From contig NC_087389.1 in assembly GCF_963675165.1 (NCBI RefSeq), positions 1,770,001 through 1,834,000 of the forward strand: DNA of 64,000 nucleotides, given 5' to 3'. Under the pieces are notes generated by a model that did not search any database, was not told where the DNA came from, and saw only the letters and a program-made list of their open reading frames with translations. Both the position numbers and the translations under genes were made by a program. Below are positions 34,643-46,093 of the stretch, piece after piece (position 1 is the first letter of the stretch; every line of letters starts with the position of its first letter). The stretch comes from Halichondria panicea. Lineage: Eukaryota; Porifera; Demospongiae; Suberitida; Halichondriidae.

Positions 34643-36499
34643 GTTGTTAATAATTATAGTGGTTTGGCTGTTCTTAGACAGCATGCTATTCAGTATTATT
34701 GTATGGGTGCAGTATCTATTTCCTGGTAGTTGATACCATGCAGGAGCGCACTGAGAACGTGTTGGCATGCATCTATCAGTTACCTGATACTATAAACAAA
34801 CACATTCCCAGCTTATACCAGAAAGTTTCCAAAATAGTTACCTTATGGCAAGCAGTCAATGTATAGTGATTTTACATGCGCCTATAAGTCATATAATTAT
34901 ACAGAGACCAAAAAAACTGAACCATAGATAAAATCGAATTGTAGAACCACCTGAGTACTATATATATGAGATTGCACTTGACACTAGACTACCACAAGAA
35001 TTCAATTAAGGTTCTCTTTGACGCACAAATAGAACGAAGAAAATAACATGAGCACGTACTTAGAGTGATGGCCAGGTTGAAATTGCAGCTTTGATGACTT
35101 AATATTGGCGCCAATGAAAAACCAATAAGATTAGATTGGCGCCTTAATTAGACGTTTTACGGTAGCTGTAGGGCATAAGCGCTAGCTCGGATTTAATTTT
35201 TGGGTGTTCTAAAGTATAGACACTTGCAAGCGACATTTGGGGGAGGAGGGGCGCTGTAACTACATCAACTACCTTAAAGTGCATTTCTGCTATCTGTGAA
35301 TAAGAGTAAAATCGCAAAAATGTGTGCTCGCTGATAATTCATACATGCAGCAGCCCGTATATATAAACATCACCCCAGCATGCATACAGGACGAACTGAA
35401 CCTGTTATATGCATTTGCAAGCTAACTATAATTATATATAAGTTGCTACTTATTATAATCGTTTCAGCGCATTATTTCAAATAGGACGGTAAATTTGTTT
35501 GGGTAAGAATTATGCTCAAATTACTACAATGTTTTGTTAGCATCAAACCAAACCATAGATAATAGATATGCGAACTTTGTGAGGGTTGATAAATTCGCAA
35601 CAAACAATCGCGAAACCTAAATTAGCACTTTAATCTGGCCACCTTTGGGACAGTGCAGCTTGGCCGGAATAGAAAGGTGGTTATATTTCAGAAATAGCTG
35701 CGGCTAAAAAACTACCTTACCTAATGACTACTTTTCTGGCTTTGTCTTGAGGATAATGAAGGATAATGAATCATTCTGCTCTCGATTTTAAGTGTAATCT
35801 GCTAAACCACACCCCATGCAAACATCATAATAAACGTACATTAAAAACCTTAGTTTTTGGGGCAGCCAGTATACGGATCCGCGGAATAGGTGAGTGGCCA
35901 CATTTCAGGGCGATTTTTGTGCAGTAAACATCTAGAATCTGTGCCAAAGCGAACGGCCGGTATAACGAGGTGGCCGTACTTCAGAGAGCCAGAATAGCAA
36001 GAGTCTACTGTAAATACACATTATCCTTGCCAGAACAGATTGCAAAGGGTCTATTATTCTGCTGATTTGGCTCATTCGTAAAAGTTTTTCACCTGTGTTT
36101 GTGTAGACTGCTACAGCTGCTGGATCAATCAAGTGCAAGTATACATCATGTGCAAGTAAGGGCTTCAGTTCTAGTCATATTTACTTGGATTAATGCAGGG
36201 ATTTGCTTCGTTCTCGAGTTATGCCTATAGTTTTCAATTTGCTTACTTCGAATGCCATTGCAGCCTTTTCAGAAGAGTGCGTAGCAAAACTTGTCCATGG
36301 AATGTTGTTACTCTGTTAGCTTTGCACTAGAACGCTAGCTATATTGGTAGCTGCAAGAGTGAGAAGGGAGCTGCAAGGCTCTGCTACACTGATGCTAGTC
36401 TCACAGATCAGCCCCTCCTCCTAAGAAGAGGTCCTTCAGGTCCGGCTGATCTATGAGATTCATGGTCAGACCTTCAACCACGAAAATCACGAATATTTT
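34643..36499. other. No gene seen; diverged dispersed repeats
   Basis: 35640-35920 is the second copy of the repeat at 30620-30905 (cacatttcagggcgatttttg near its end). 36095-36385 matches 45050-45320 (gcttcgttctcgagttatgc, agctgcaagagtgagaag). No open frame of interest. Confidence 0.55.
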
Positions 36500-36823
36500 G
36501 CCCCACCGTCGAAAATTACCCTCTGGAAATGGACCTACCTAATTCGAACTATCCCGAATATCGCTGATCTACTGCAACCTCTTGAGGATGCGATAAGGCA
36601 CAAATTCATACCATCCTTGACAGGTCAGAGTGCACTAAATTGCGAAACCAGAGAATTGATGGCACTACCAATACGACATGGAGGCCTTGGAATCATCAAC
36701 CCCACTAGAAATAACTCCTATCACCACAAGCCGTCACAAAGCATCACAGCTCCTCTCGTCTCTCTAATCCTGGTCCAATCTCACACATACCATCAGGAGG
36801 CCAAAGCAGAACAACTCATTGCC
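36500..36823 (+). pseudogene. Retroelement ORF, 5'-truncated reverse-transcriptase end
   Basis: The frame reads TLWKWTYLIRTIPNIADLL, PLEDAIRHKFIPSLTGQSA and LPIRHGGLGIINPT. From memory this is the stretch after the RT catalytic core in a sponge/cnidarian retroelement family. It runs in frame to the 9-bp target site at 36815-36823, where an inserted element interrupts it; after the insertion the same frame resumes at 37921. The catalytic YxDD region is not present, so the copy lacks its 5' end. Confidence 0.6.
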
Positions 36824-37911
36824 TAGCCTCGATCCCAGGCCGAGTTTTCGCTTTTATAACGGTTAGGCAAACAACTGGGCCTGGTACTAGTTGTCTGCGC
36901 ATGCGTCAGTCGTTTGTCAGATTCTGACGAATGGATATTCTCGTTCACTTTCGTGACATTTATATTCGTGTACTATCGTGTACTAGAAGTCAGTTCCCGT
37001 TTTATCATTATTGGAATCGATTGGAATGGCTCTTAGCTGAAGCTTCTCTCTTCTCTGAAGCTTATTCTGAAGACTGAACAACAAGGGAAGAGGTATAAAG
37101 CTTTGTCAAGCTTGTTAAGGTCAGATATTTTTGTGTGGGCCCTATGGCCGGCTATGCTATCAAGTCTTGTTCATGTTTGGCAAGAATGTAGGTAGACTAT
37201 AGTTTCATCATTAATATGGTGGATCAAGTGAAGAGTGTGAGCTAGAGAACTTGGTGCTGCCATCATCAGCTCGTCGACAATGACACTATAACCGAGAAAT
37301 TTAATATGTATAGATCTACACGTATTTAAAATGTCTACTTTTCTGTACAGGAGCAATGGCTAATATCCAGCTATCCCAACAGTGCTCCTCTTGGCTATAC
37401 TAACAGACGAGACTGGACAGTTTGAGGTAAGGGTTTAACCGTCTTTGGTTTCTTTTAATATTGTCCTATACTCACAGACACAGGACTGGAGTATGACCTG
37501 CTCATTCGAGCGTTGCTGGGTAGCTCAGAGACATCAAGAGAATCTACGTTTTCTCAAGCAATGAGTTACGAGTTGGGGCCTAAAATCAGAGAAGTCCAGC
37601 AGCCTGCTAAATCTTTTTGAAACGTAATTTGAAGGCATTCAATCATCCTGAAGTTGCCCTGGGTCACTGTAATTGTGCTGCAGCACAACTGGCAACTCCC
37701 CAGGCCTTTGTGAAGCAGCTCCCTATGTGCATCTTTTGTGTACTCACTCTGTGCATTTTCTGTGTACAAATTTCGATTATTGATTTATTAAATATTTTTG
37801 CCGACCACAAATATACAATGAAAATTTGACGCATGCACAGACAACTAGTACCAGGCCCAGTTGTTCGCCTAACCGTTATAAAAGCGAAAACTCGGCCTGG
37901 GATCGAGGCTA
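36824..37911. mobile_element. 1088-bp element with 85-bp inverted repeats and 9-bp target duplication
   Basis: Ends begin tagcctcgatcccaggccga and are inverted over 85 bp with two mismatches. ctcattgcc flanks both sides (36815-36823 and 37912-37920). Removing the element and one duplication rejoins the host ORF in frame, so the boundaries are exact. No transposase is visible inside. A 9-bp duplication with long inverted repeats suggests a Mutator-like family. Confidence 0.9.
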
Positions 37912-37920
37912 CTCATTGCC

Positions 37921-38805
37921 AAGAAAAAAGCAGTAAAAATACGCAAACAATCAGACTCACAAGCAGCGGCAGAGCTGGAAAGCAAGCTATTGAACAACAT
38001 GAAGAGGGCAATGCAAGTTTCAACGGAGAAGGGAGCATCAAGTTGGCTCGCCACCCTACCCATTGATGAACATGGGTTTGCCCTCCACAAAGGTGCATTT
38101 CGAGATGCCCTCTGTCTACGTTATGGCTGGCGACCTTCAAATCTACCATCACACTGCATCTGTGGTCACCAATTCACAGTCGAGCACTCACTAATATGCA
38201 GTCGTGGAGGATTCCCTTCAATCCGCCACAACGAACTGAGGGACATTACAGCGGGTTTCCTCACTGAGGTTTGCCACAACGTTGGAACTGAACCACCACT
38301 CCAACCTCTCTCAGGAGAACAACTCAGACTTAGAACGGCAAACAGAGAAGAAGGAGCCCGCCTAGATATTGCAGCAGATAATTTCTGGGGAAGAGATCGG
38401 AACCGCGCATTTTTTGACATAAGGGTGTTCAGCCCTTTCGCGCAGAGTCATCGACAAACCTCCCTCAGTCAATGCTACAAGAAGAACGAACTAGAGAAGA
38501 AAAGAGCTTACGATGAACGTATAAGAGAAGTGGAGCATGGATCCTTCTCCCCCCTTGTCTTCTCAACATCAGGAGGAATGGCCCCAATTGCAAATGTAGT
38601 CTACAAAAGAATAGCCTCAATGACAGCTCAGAAACAAAACAAGACATACAGTAAGATAATCCATTTCAGATGCAAACTGAGCTATTCTCTACTACGCTCA
38701 GCTACAATGTGCCTAAGAGGTGCAAGATCAAGCATTCACCATCCAATAACATCCATCGACACAATGGACCTGGCATGCCAAGAGGGCAGAGTGCCACTGA
38801 ACTGA
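37921..38805 (+). pseudogene. Retroelement ORF, zinc-knuckle and nuclease-like C-terminus
   Basis: Open from the insertion site to the stop at 38805. Features: SSWLATLPIDEHGFALHKGA; a CxC...H...C cluster (HCICGHQFTVEHSLICSRGG); IRHNELRD; then GARLDIAADNFWG and RAFFDIRVFSP, whose spaced acidic residues and D-x-R resemble a PD-(D/E)xK restriction-like endonuclease. The order zinc cluster, RHN, nuclease is that of R2-type retroelement endonucleases, which nick the target DNA. The assignment to that fold is my inference; the RT association is from memory of related predicted proteins. Confidence 0.6.
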
Positions 38806-38835
38806 AGTGAAGCTGAACTAGCAGCAACTACAATA

Positions 38836-40220
38836 ATTATTAGTAAAACCAGTAGGTTTTACATAGGATTGGCAGTGGGTTTGCCCGTGTTTAGCAATAT
38901 TTCAATTATTTTGACTCATGTTCAAACTGTTCTATCTCTGCAGGGAAAGGCCATATCAAGAAACTGGCTGAACAGATAGTTTATTTAGCCTTTTCTCTCT
39001 TTGTATCTCTCATTTCATAATCCATAAACATTTTAATGAATGAATATTTTCATTTTAAAAATTGCACTATTTCGACGTTTCACCGCTCTTTGTCTGACTG
39101 ACTAAGTAAGTAAGTGAGTAAGTAAGTAAGTAAGTTTCTTGCCCAGCATTTACTCCAAGTACAGCCATCTCCAGGACATTCTGCACAGGGTTTCCAAACG
39201 ACTACAACCTGGATTACAAAGCGCTTCTTCAGATTTGCGATTGCTTCCACGAGGCAGATGACCTCTCAGTCTCTATTTCTCTTACCTAGACAATTCCGCC
39301 ATCTTTAATGACTCAGCAATTGCGTTGTGGCCAATAATAATAGATAGGCGTGGCTAATAAACCGTGCCTAAAATCAGTGCAGCAGTGCTTTTCCAGAGCC
39401 TGAGGTGTTCCTTTTCTTCACACTGTTCAGCTCTAGCTCCCTTTCTCTGACAGGCATGTTATATGCACTGGCTAGATATCATGCTCTTAAAATGGCTGTC
39501 ATTTAATAGTGATTCGCAAATTCAACATAGGGTCTAATTATCAAGCAATAAATTATTAGTCCAGAGATATTCGAGAAGATATCTGATTAGTCCTGTCTTC
39601 TCTTCTTGTACTGCCTCTTGACGTTCCACTTATGCATGTCATGATACGTAAACTGTACTGAAAAAGAAAGGGAATCCGACTAGAAAAACATTTGCAATGT
39701 GAAAAATTGCTAGGATTGGCCAGGGGAACCACAAAAAAGCGTGGGAACAAGAAATCAGACGAGAGCATAACTCCAATCCGTTACAACGTCATGAACATGT
39801 ACAATACATAGTATATTAGACTGTGTTCCAAATCCACCTATCAGCTTCCATCCACCACATCATTCCATGCAGTCACCAGTACGGTCCGTGCATGTTACTA
39901 CGCATGGATGGACTGTGTGTACCTGTGCTCAACACTGCATGTATTAGGAACATCAATTCATCACAAATCATCATAATTATGTGCCCCACATTCTAAAATG
40001 GATGTATAATAAATATATATAGGGATTGGTCATCACTCCACCAGTAAAAATTGCGTGGCATATTGGCTGGGAAAACATGGGAAAACTACCAGTATACATG
40101 TGATTGACGTTGTAACGGATTGGAGTTATGCTCTCGTCTGATTTCTTGTTCCCACACTTTTTTGTGGTTCCCCTGGCCAATCCTAGCAATTTTTCACATT
40201 GCAAATGTTTTTCTAGTCGG
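38836..40220 (+). repeat. 1.4-kb repeat unit, copy 3, after the retroelement ORF
   Basis: It begins about 30 bp after the ORF stop and matches 12803-14202 throughout, including the TAAG run and the final 545-bp part (39676-40220) with roughly 115-bp inverted arms. This is the only copy joined to a coding region, which suggests that the unit is the 3' end of that retroelement. Confidence 0.75.
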
Positions 40221-40372
40221 ATTATATACATGCATTGATAGCTAGTTGCTTATATAACTTTATAAAAAAATAAAATAAAAATAAAAAAAATTACCCTCTA
40301 TACGGTATTTTTAATTGGCCTGGTCTCGAGTCTAGGCTTGCATTAACAACAATCATGGTCGATCATTAGAAC

Positions 40373-40845
40373 TAGTCTCATGAATCAGCCGCCGTTCTTT
40401 TGGAACCACCGTCTGAGCACTCTTGTCATCGTTTTATGTGCCAAGACGGAATTCCGTCTTGACCAATCAAATTGCAGAAGTCCAGTCAGGTGATGAACTT
40501 GGAGGCAGCAAAGAACTGCACTTTGCTCAACGCATTTGGATAATCATTACGCATGCATTACGCATGGTAAACACTTCATACATAGAAGCTGCTACGAAGC
40601 ATAAGCAAGGCAAGCAGGGGTCCTTGGGCACAGATTTAGCACCACAGCAAAACACAAGTAGAGAGAGATGCCTTCGCTTGGCGATTTGTATAACAATTAG
40701 GAAATATGTGTGGGCGTAAGATCACGATTTAATTACATTCCATTGGTTTTGTGAGCAATCAACATTCCATTTTGAAATGACTTCATGACAAGAGTGCTCA
40801 GACCGGCGGTGGTTCCAAAAGAACGGCGGCTGATTCATGAGACTA
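40373..40845. mobile_element. 473-bp MITE, TAGTCTC...GAGACTA family, 9-bp duplication
   Basis: Terminal inverted repeats of about 57-60 bp start tagtctcatgaatcagccgc. cattagaac flanks both ends (40364-40372 and 40846-40854). The 98-aa open frame at 40423-40719 is inside and has no sign of being real. Confidence 0.9.
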
Positions 40846-40860
40846 CATTAGAACCTGGTC

Positions 40861-40918
40861 TAGCCTCGATTCCAGGCCGATTAAAATACTTATTTTAATC
40901 GGCCTTGAATCGAGGCTA
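40861..40918. mobile_element. 58-bp snap-back element, TAGCCTCGAT family
   Basis: tagcctcgattccaggccga pairs with tcggccttgaatcgaggcta around a short AT-rich centre. The flanks aacctggtc and agcctggtt agree at 7 of 9 bases, as expected for an aged 9-bp duplication. Its ends match the 1088-bp element at 36824-37911. Confidence 0.75.
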
Positions 40919-40925
40919 AGCCTGG

Positions 40926-41152
40926 TTTAACAACTTGTGTCGCAGTATCGGGTATAATTCTACGAGCATATCGTTATGCAGAATTACTTGCTAATAATAT
41001 TATATGCAAACCAATAGCATAATGATATTGGTTGGGGTTCAAGAGCATTGTTCATCTGAATGGGCATCCCCGCCTAGGGGATTAACCCCTCAGCCTTTCG
41101 GGGGTTATATTTTAGCCAGATCTTGTTTTCTTTAAAATGGTATTTTACCACA
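40926..41152 (+). repeat. 227-bp perfect direct repeat, left copy
   Basis: Identical over its full length to 41515-41741. It contains small hairpins (cccctcagcctttcgggg). It starts within or next to the target site of the 58-bp snap-back element. Confidence 0.95.
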
Positions 41153-41249
41153 GTAACCTATTACTCAATCTGGTGCCCATGCACATGATATGCTCTTGTC
41201 ACAGTGCCGGACAGGGTGCAAACTGACCGACGCTGGAGATACAAAAAGA

Positions 41250-41363
41250 ACTAAAAGAACTAAGCATAATTATAAGTACAAGGGGTGGGAATGAGGAGGG
41301 GAATGAACTAAAAGAACTAAGCATAATTATAAGTACAAGGGGTGGGAATGAGGAGGGGAATGA
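41250..41363 (+). repeat. 57-bp unit in tandem (two copies)
   Basis: aactaagcataattataagt and the following aaggggtgggaatgaggagg occur twice in a row, between the two 227-bp direct repeats. Confidence 0.9.
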
Positions 41364-41514
41364 ATGATGGACGTCTGATATGCTCACAAAGTGACTGCTA
41401 ATAGTTCTGAGACTGCCACGAGGCTTCAACTTTAGTGCACATGCGTTGAGATGAGTGACGTCATTGCGGCCTTCTCCTTGTTGTTAACCCCATTTAATAT
41501 GCTATTAAATTCCA

Positions 41515-41741
41515 TTTAACAACTTGTGTCGCAGTATCGGGTATAATTCTACGAGCATATCGTTATGCAGAATTACTTGCTAATAATATTATATGCAAAC
41601 CAATAGCATAATGATATTGGTTGGGGTTCAAGAGCATTGTTCATCTGAATGGGCATCCCCGCCTAGGGGATTAACCCCTCAGCCTTTCGGGGGTTATATT
41701 TTAGCCAGATCTTGTTTTCTTTAAAATGGTATTTTACCACA
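41515..41741 (+). repeat. 227-bp perfect direct repeat, right copy
   Basis: Identical to 40926-41152, with no substitutions seen. The identity implies a recent duplication or gene conversion. Confidence 0.95.
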
Positions 41742-44700
41742 TATCTTTATGTCTATCTTTTGTTTGGGTGAGGAATGAGTCCCTTCGACTCACAAATACT
41801 CCCAAGCTGAGCCCAAACAACCCTTTATTGTCATTTATGTACCTTTTATTTACTCAGTCTGACGTATGTTATATTATCTCCATGATATTACAGGTCTTTC
41901 TTTAGTTAGTGTATAGGAAGCCTATCTTGATTTCATGTATACCGGTATAATCATCATTATACAGATAATGTACTAAGGGCATGACGAAATTAGCTCCATA
42001 ATTCAGACACAAGACACAAGACACAACAACCAAAGTTAGAGAAGAACGATTACTTCTCGGCTCTTTCTATAATTATGATGCTGGGAAAAACTTAGCCAAG
42101 GAGTGCATGTACATGCAGAGCTTGACCATGCAAATAACGCTTGCTGTTAGCACTATTGCTCTGATTCTAAAGGAGTGGCCAGTATAGTAAAGAGGATTCA
42201 GGCCAATTGTGGATATGTAAAGCGAGATTTTGTGAGTAGTCTACCGTCGTTGAACTGACTAAAACGCCATGTAAGCTAATATAACATAGCATATGCAGAA
42301 GTGATTGTTGCGAGAGAGAGCGTCGGCTAATTAGTTATGTATTCCTCTAATATGGGATGCCAACACTGTAAAGTTAAATTTGGCTGTAATAGAGACCAGA
42401 CATCTCTCCTCAGGTCTGCTAGCACCTGAGGTTATACCACGGCTGAGTTATCTGATTGGAAACGAACCGAATGTCTAACCCAGTGTTTGCCTGCTGCTAT
42501 GATCATTTCTTTTATCGATATATAACTATATGGCAATCCTCCCTTGGGTTAGGCCATTGGAGTTGGAACCATTGTCCTGCTTCATAGGTACCGCAGCCCC
42601 ATGTATAACAGTGAAACTATAGGGTTGTCCTTGATGCAGTGAACGAGCAGGAAGTGGCATGTATATTCCACTGTGAAGCAAATGTTGACCACCATTGAAT
42701 GTCAGAACGTGCAGCGACATTCAGGCGGCGAAAGCCGTCTAAGTGATGGAATGTGGTAGATGCATCAATCAGTCACAAACATGCTGAGGTATATCCAATG
42801 AGGGACAGCAACCCCTTGTCCTCCCCGCCTTTATTTAGTTTAGTGCTCTACAATATTATAGTGAATTCCAATTTAATTGGCCATCCGCCCATCCCTGAGA
42901 ATTTGCTAAGCTCCAAGAGGGGGGGGGGACCGTTGCCTGTTCCGCGGTTGTTTCATTATATCCACTGTGTAACGCGTCTGCGGGAGATGAGCACTTTACT
43001 ATTCCATTGCATGCGCACCTATATATAGCAATCATATAATACTGATACGATAATTATACTGCAACATATCGTTGTTGATTCTATCATTGACGCTGGCGTT
43101 ATAATAGATCAATAATAAGCCGCCATACCATTTGCCTTTTTTGCAATGTTAATATATGGGACCTGTCCCTGAGGTTTTATCACCATGCATGCTGCTGCAG
43201 GTGTAGTCTTTGGGCGGAAATTTCATGTAATTTGTAAGGAGCCTTTGACTATATCCCAATCTGTTTACGACATACTAACTACATTGGGTATTATCTGGGT
43301 GGTGGCTCGGTTCTGCCTCCGAGGTTTCGGCTTTTAATGGTGTGCATGCATTACCGCGCTTCCAGCTGTTGAGTGTAAATGGTACCCTTTAGTTTTTGGC
43401 CTGCAGATCATGCATGCATGGTAATGTCTTTTGTAGGCTGGCCCCTTGCTGCCAGGCATGTTGCAGATAGATATAGGTTACCATTAAAGTTAGGAAATAC
43501 GGGTAAATTAAAAATGATTGTGGTGAATGTAGTGATAACATGGGGATGAACTAGAAAATGTAAACAAATACCTGGAAAGTGGAGTAAGTATACTAAACAT
43601 GCACAAGCTAGCTGTTTCATTGTTTTTGTGCAAGAGAGTATATCGCTCTCTTTGGGGTTATACATGCACTTGTGGGCAGCATGGTTTAATTTATTTTGGT
43701 TTGCACATATATATACATACAGAAATTGGAGCTGTAGGTTTCCAGTCCCATCAGCCGTAGCTGCTTTGGGGGGTGGAGTCGACGACACCGAGCGACGCTA
43801 GTGCCCCTTATACTGGGCTATTTTGGAGCGGCTGCATGCTTGGGAATGGGTCTGAGGAGTTGCAAATGTGACACCAGCCCGACATATAATATTCCAGCCT
43901 CCATTTTTTTTTTTTTTTTTTTTTTTTTTACCAATCACGCTGTCCTATATTGCTGCTGCGTCCTCCCGAAGGTTGTGGTCATACGTGGTCCATGATGGAA
44001 TTTTACTTTTTGCTGAGCTTGGCGATTGTATATAGCCGTGTACATTAGTAAGCATAAGGGGCATGGCTTGCATGGCTGAGAATAACGGCTGTGCATGTAT
44101 GCCTAGTTCCAATGCGTTTATACCCTATAATAGTGCCACTAGCAATGTATATTATAGTGGCTTGCTCAGCCCTCAGCCCCCCCCCCTTCTTGATGGCAAT
44201 CGATTCCACCATGGAGCGTTTGACTATAATGATGGTGTTAGATCGAGACTACTTTCTTCTTTGTTGGGTGGGAAGCTGAGTATCCGTAGTTGAGAACTCC
44301 TGATTGTCAGGGTGTTTAGCAGGCGGGGCATTGATCCGGTACCTGCGGTGAGCCGTGTATAATTTTAAAGTGCTCTTTGCTTGCTTGCTGTAGGGAGGTG
44401 CACTTATATCTCCCATGGCTGTGATGGGTGGCGACCATCGTTTAAGGCCATTACTATCAAGACATGTAGGTTTGCCAATACCGCCTACCCTGCCATTTTA
44501 TTGAGTTTGCTGCCAGTTACCATAACCCGCCTTTTGTCAGTGCCATTTTCTGAGTTTGCCCTGCACTTGTTCCTAAATGTTGTTGAGTTTGCCATACCCC
44601 TCCTGTTGTTGGTACCATTTGTTGAGTTTGCCATAGCTATACCCTACTGAGTTTTGCTGCGTTTGCCATACTCAGAGTTTTCCATACCTGCGAACTTTGC

Positions 44701-46090
44701 GAGATACCTGTGGTGCGTGCAAGAGCAGTTCATAAAGTGTACTGTGGCTCTTTGCTTGCTGAGGTGTATATCGTGTTTGATTGACCTGCCCCGACATTTA
44801 TTTTGGGGGATGGGCCCAGGGGGGTATATATACCATCTAGTACCCCGCTACTTGAGGTTAACTTGCAATACCAGGGTTTGCCACACCCTACTCGGCTATA
44901 TTTGTTGAGTGTGTTGCCATTTGTTGAGTTTGCATTTGCTATACTCTGGTTTATTTAGTATGCCATTTGTTGGGTTTTGCCATACTCGCCATTATATTGT
45001 GCCTCGGTGCGCATGCGCAAGCGAGTATACGGTAGTATGTTTGTGTGTGTGTGTCAGTGTAGACTGCTCGCTGTTCAAGGATCAATGAAGTGCAAGTAAG
45101 AGTTTCTCTATAGGCTTCTAGTCATGTTTTCTTGGATTTGCAAAATAATCAGTGCTTCGTTCTCGAGTTATGCCTAGTTTTGCTTACTTGGAATGCCAGA
45201 GCATGTATCCAAACTTGTTTACCGAGTGTTGCTGCTCTGCGAAGTAGTTAGCTCTGAACTAGAACGCTAGCTATTGGTAGCTGCAAGAGTGAGAAGAGAG
45301 CTGCAAGGCTCTGCTGATGGCAGTCATTAATTTTCTGACAGAGACGATTAATTTTAGACTTGAACTTTTTAACAACAATCTTGGTCGATCATTACCCACT
45401 CTGAGTTTGCCATTGCCAGCAATGACTGGACACCAATTAAAATATGTCAGTAAATCAGTTAGTAATTTTCTGTATATTACGGTATGATTTTATATGTGTT
45501 CTTATGAGACCAAAGGCTATGCTTCCCTTTTTCCCTTGTAGGGAGCTACTTTCAGTTGATTTGCCGATACAAAGAAGAAGAAATACACCTTAGCTAACCT
45601 TGGAATCCCACAAGAAGCTAGCCAGCCAGCTTGTATAAGTTCCCTAACTGCTTTTGTTGATCAATGTTTCAGCGCTTGTCTCGTGTATTGTATTGTAAAA
45701 TTTGATTATTTTGTATTTTTGTGTTTGATTTGCGGCATTCTTACACATATATTTTCATTTTTGCCGATTGCCAGCAAAAATATACGGCCTACTCTGCTGC
45801 TTAAAGCGGCTGCTGCTCGATATAAAGTGGACTAAGCGGTTCCAAAATGTGTCCAGTTTTGTCAAAAAATCCACAATTATCAATGACGTATCGCATTATC
45901 TACACATACCCAAGAGCTGCGTAGAGCCACTAATTTGGGGAATTCCCCATTAATCGCAATGTACCAGCAATGTAAAGTGAGTGTATATGGCTGCAAGTAA
46001 GTATAGGCTAGCAGTCATTTACTTGAAGATAGTAAATGTGTACAATCTATCAGGATATATAGTATACTATATTATTATGTTGGGTAGAAT
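41742..46090. other. Gene-poor region with simple repeats
   Basis: No gene I can support. 43904-43929 is a run of 26 T. 44480-45000 contains many dispersed copies of tgagtttgccata-type words shared with 52480-53130. 45050-45320 repeats 36095-36385. Minus-strand frames at 42526-42720 and 43408-43788 show no recognisable features. Confidence 0.5.
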
Positions 46091-46093
46091 TAA

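Noticed and set aside
40423-40719. 98-aa open frame
   Set aside because: It lies entirely inside a 473-bp MITE with a clean 9-bp target duplication and has no recognisable domain.
40926-41741. The 227-bp direct repeats as a pair of LTRs
   Set aside because: I could not see a convincing primer-binding site, polypurine tract or target duplication, so I report only a direct repeat.
43904-43929. Run of 26 T as the tail of a retroposed gene
   Set aside because: No coding or intron-less gene copy is visible next to it and no flanking duplication was found.
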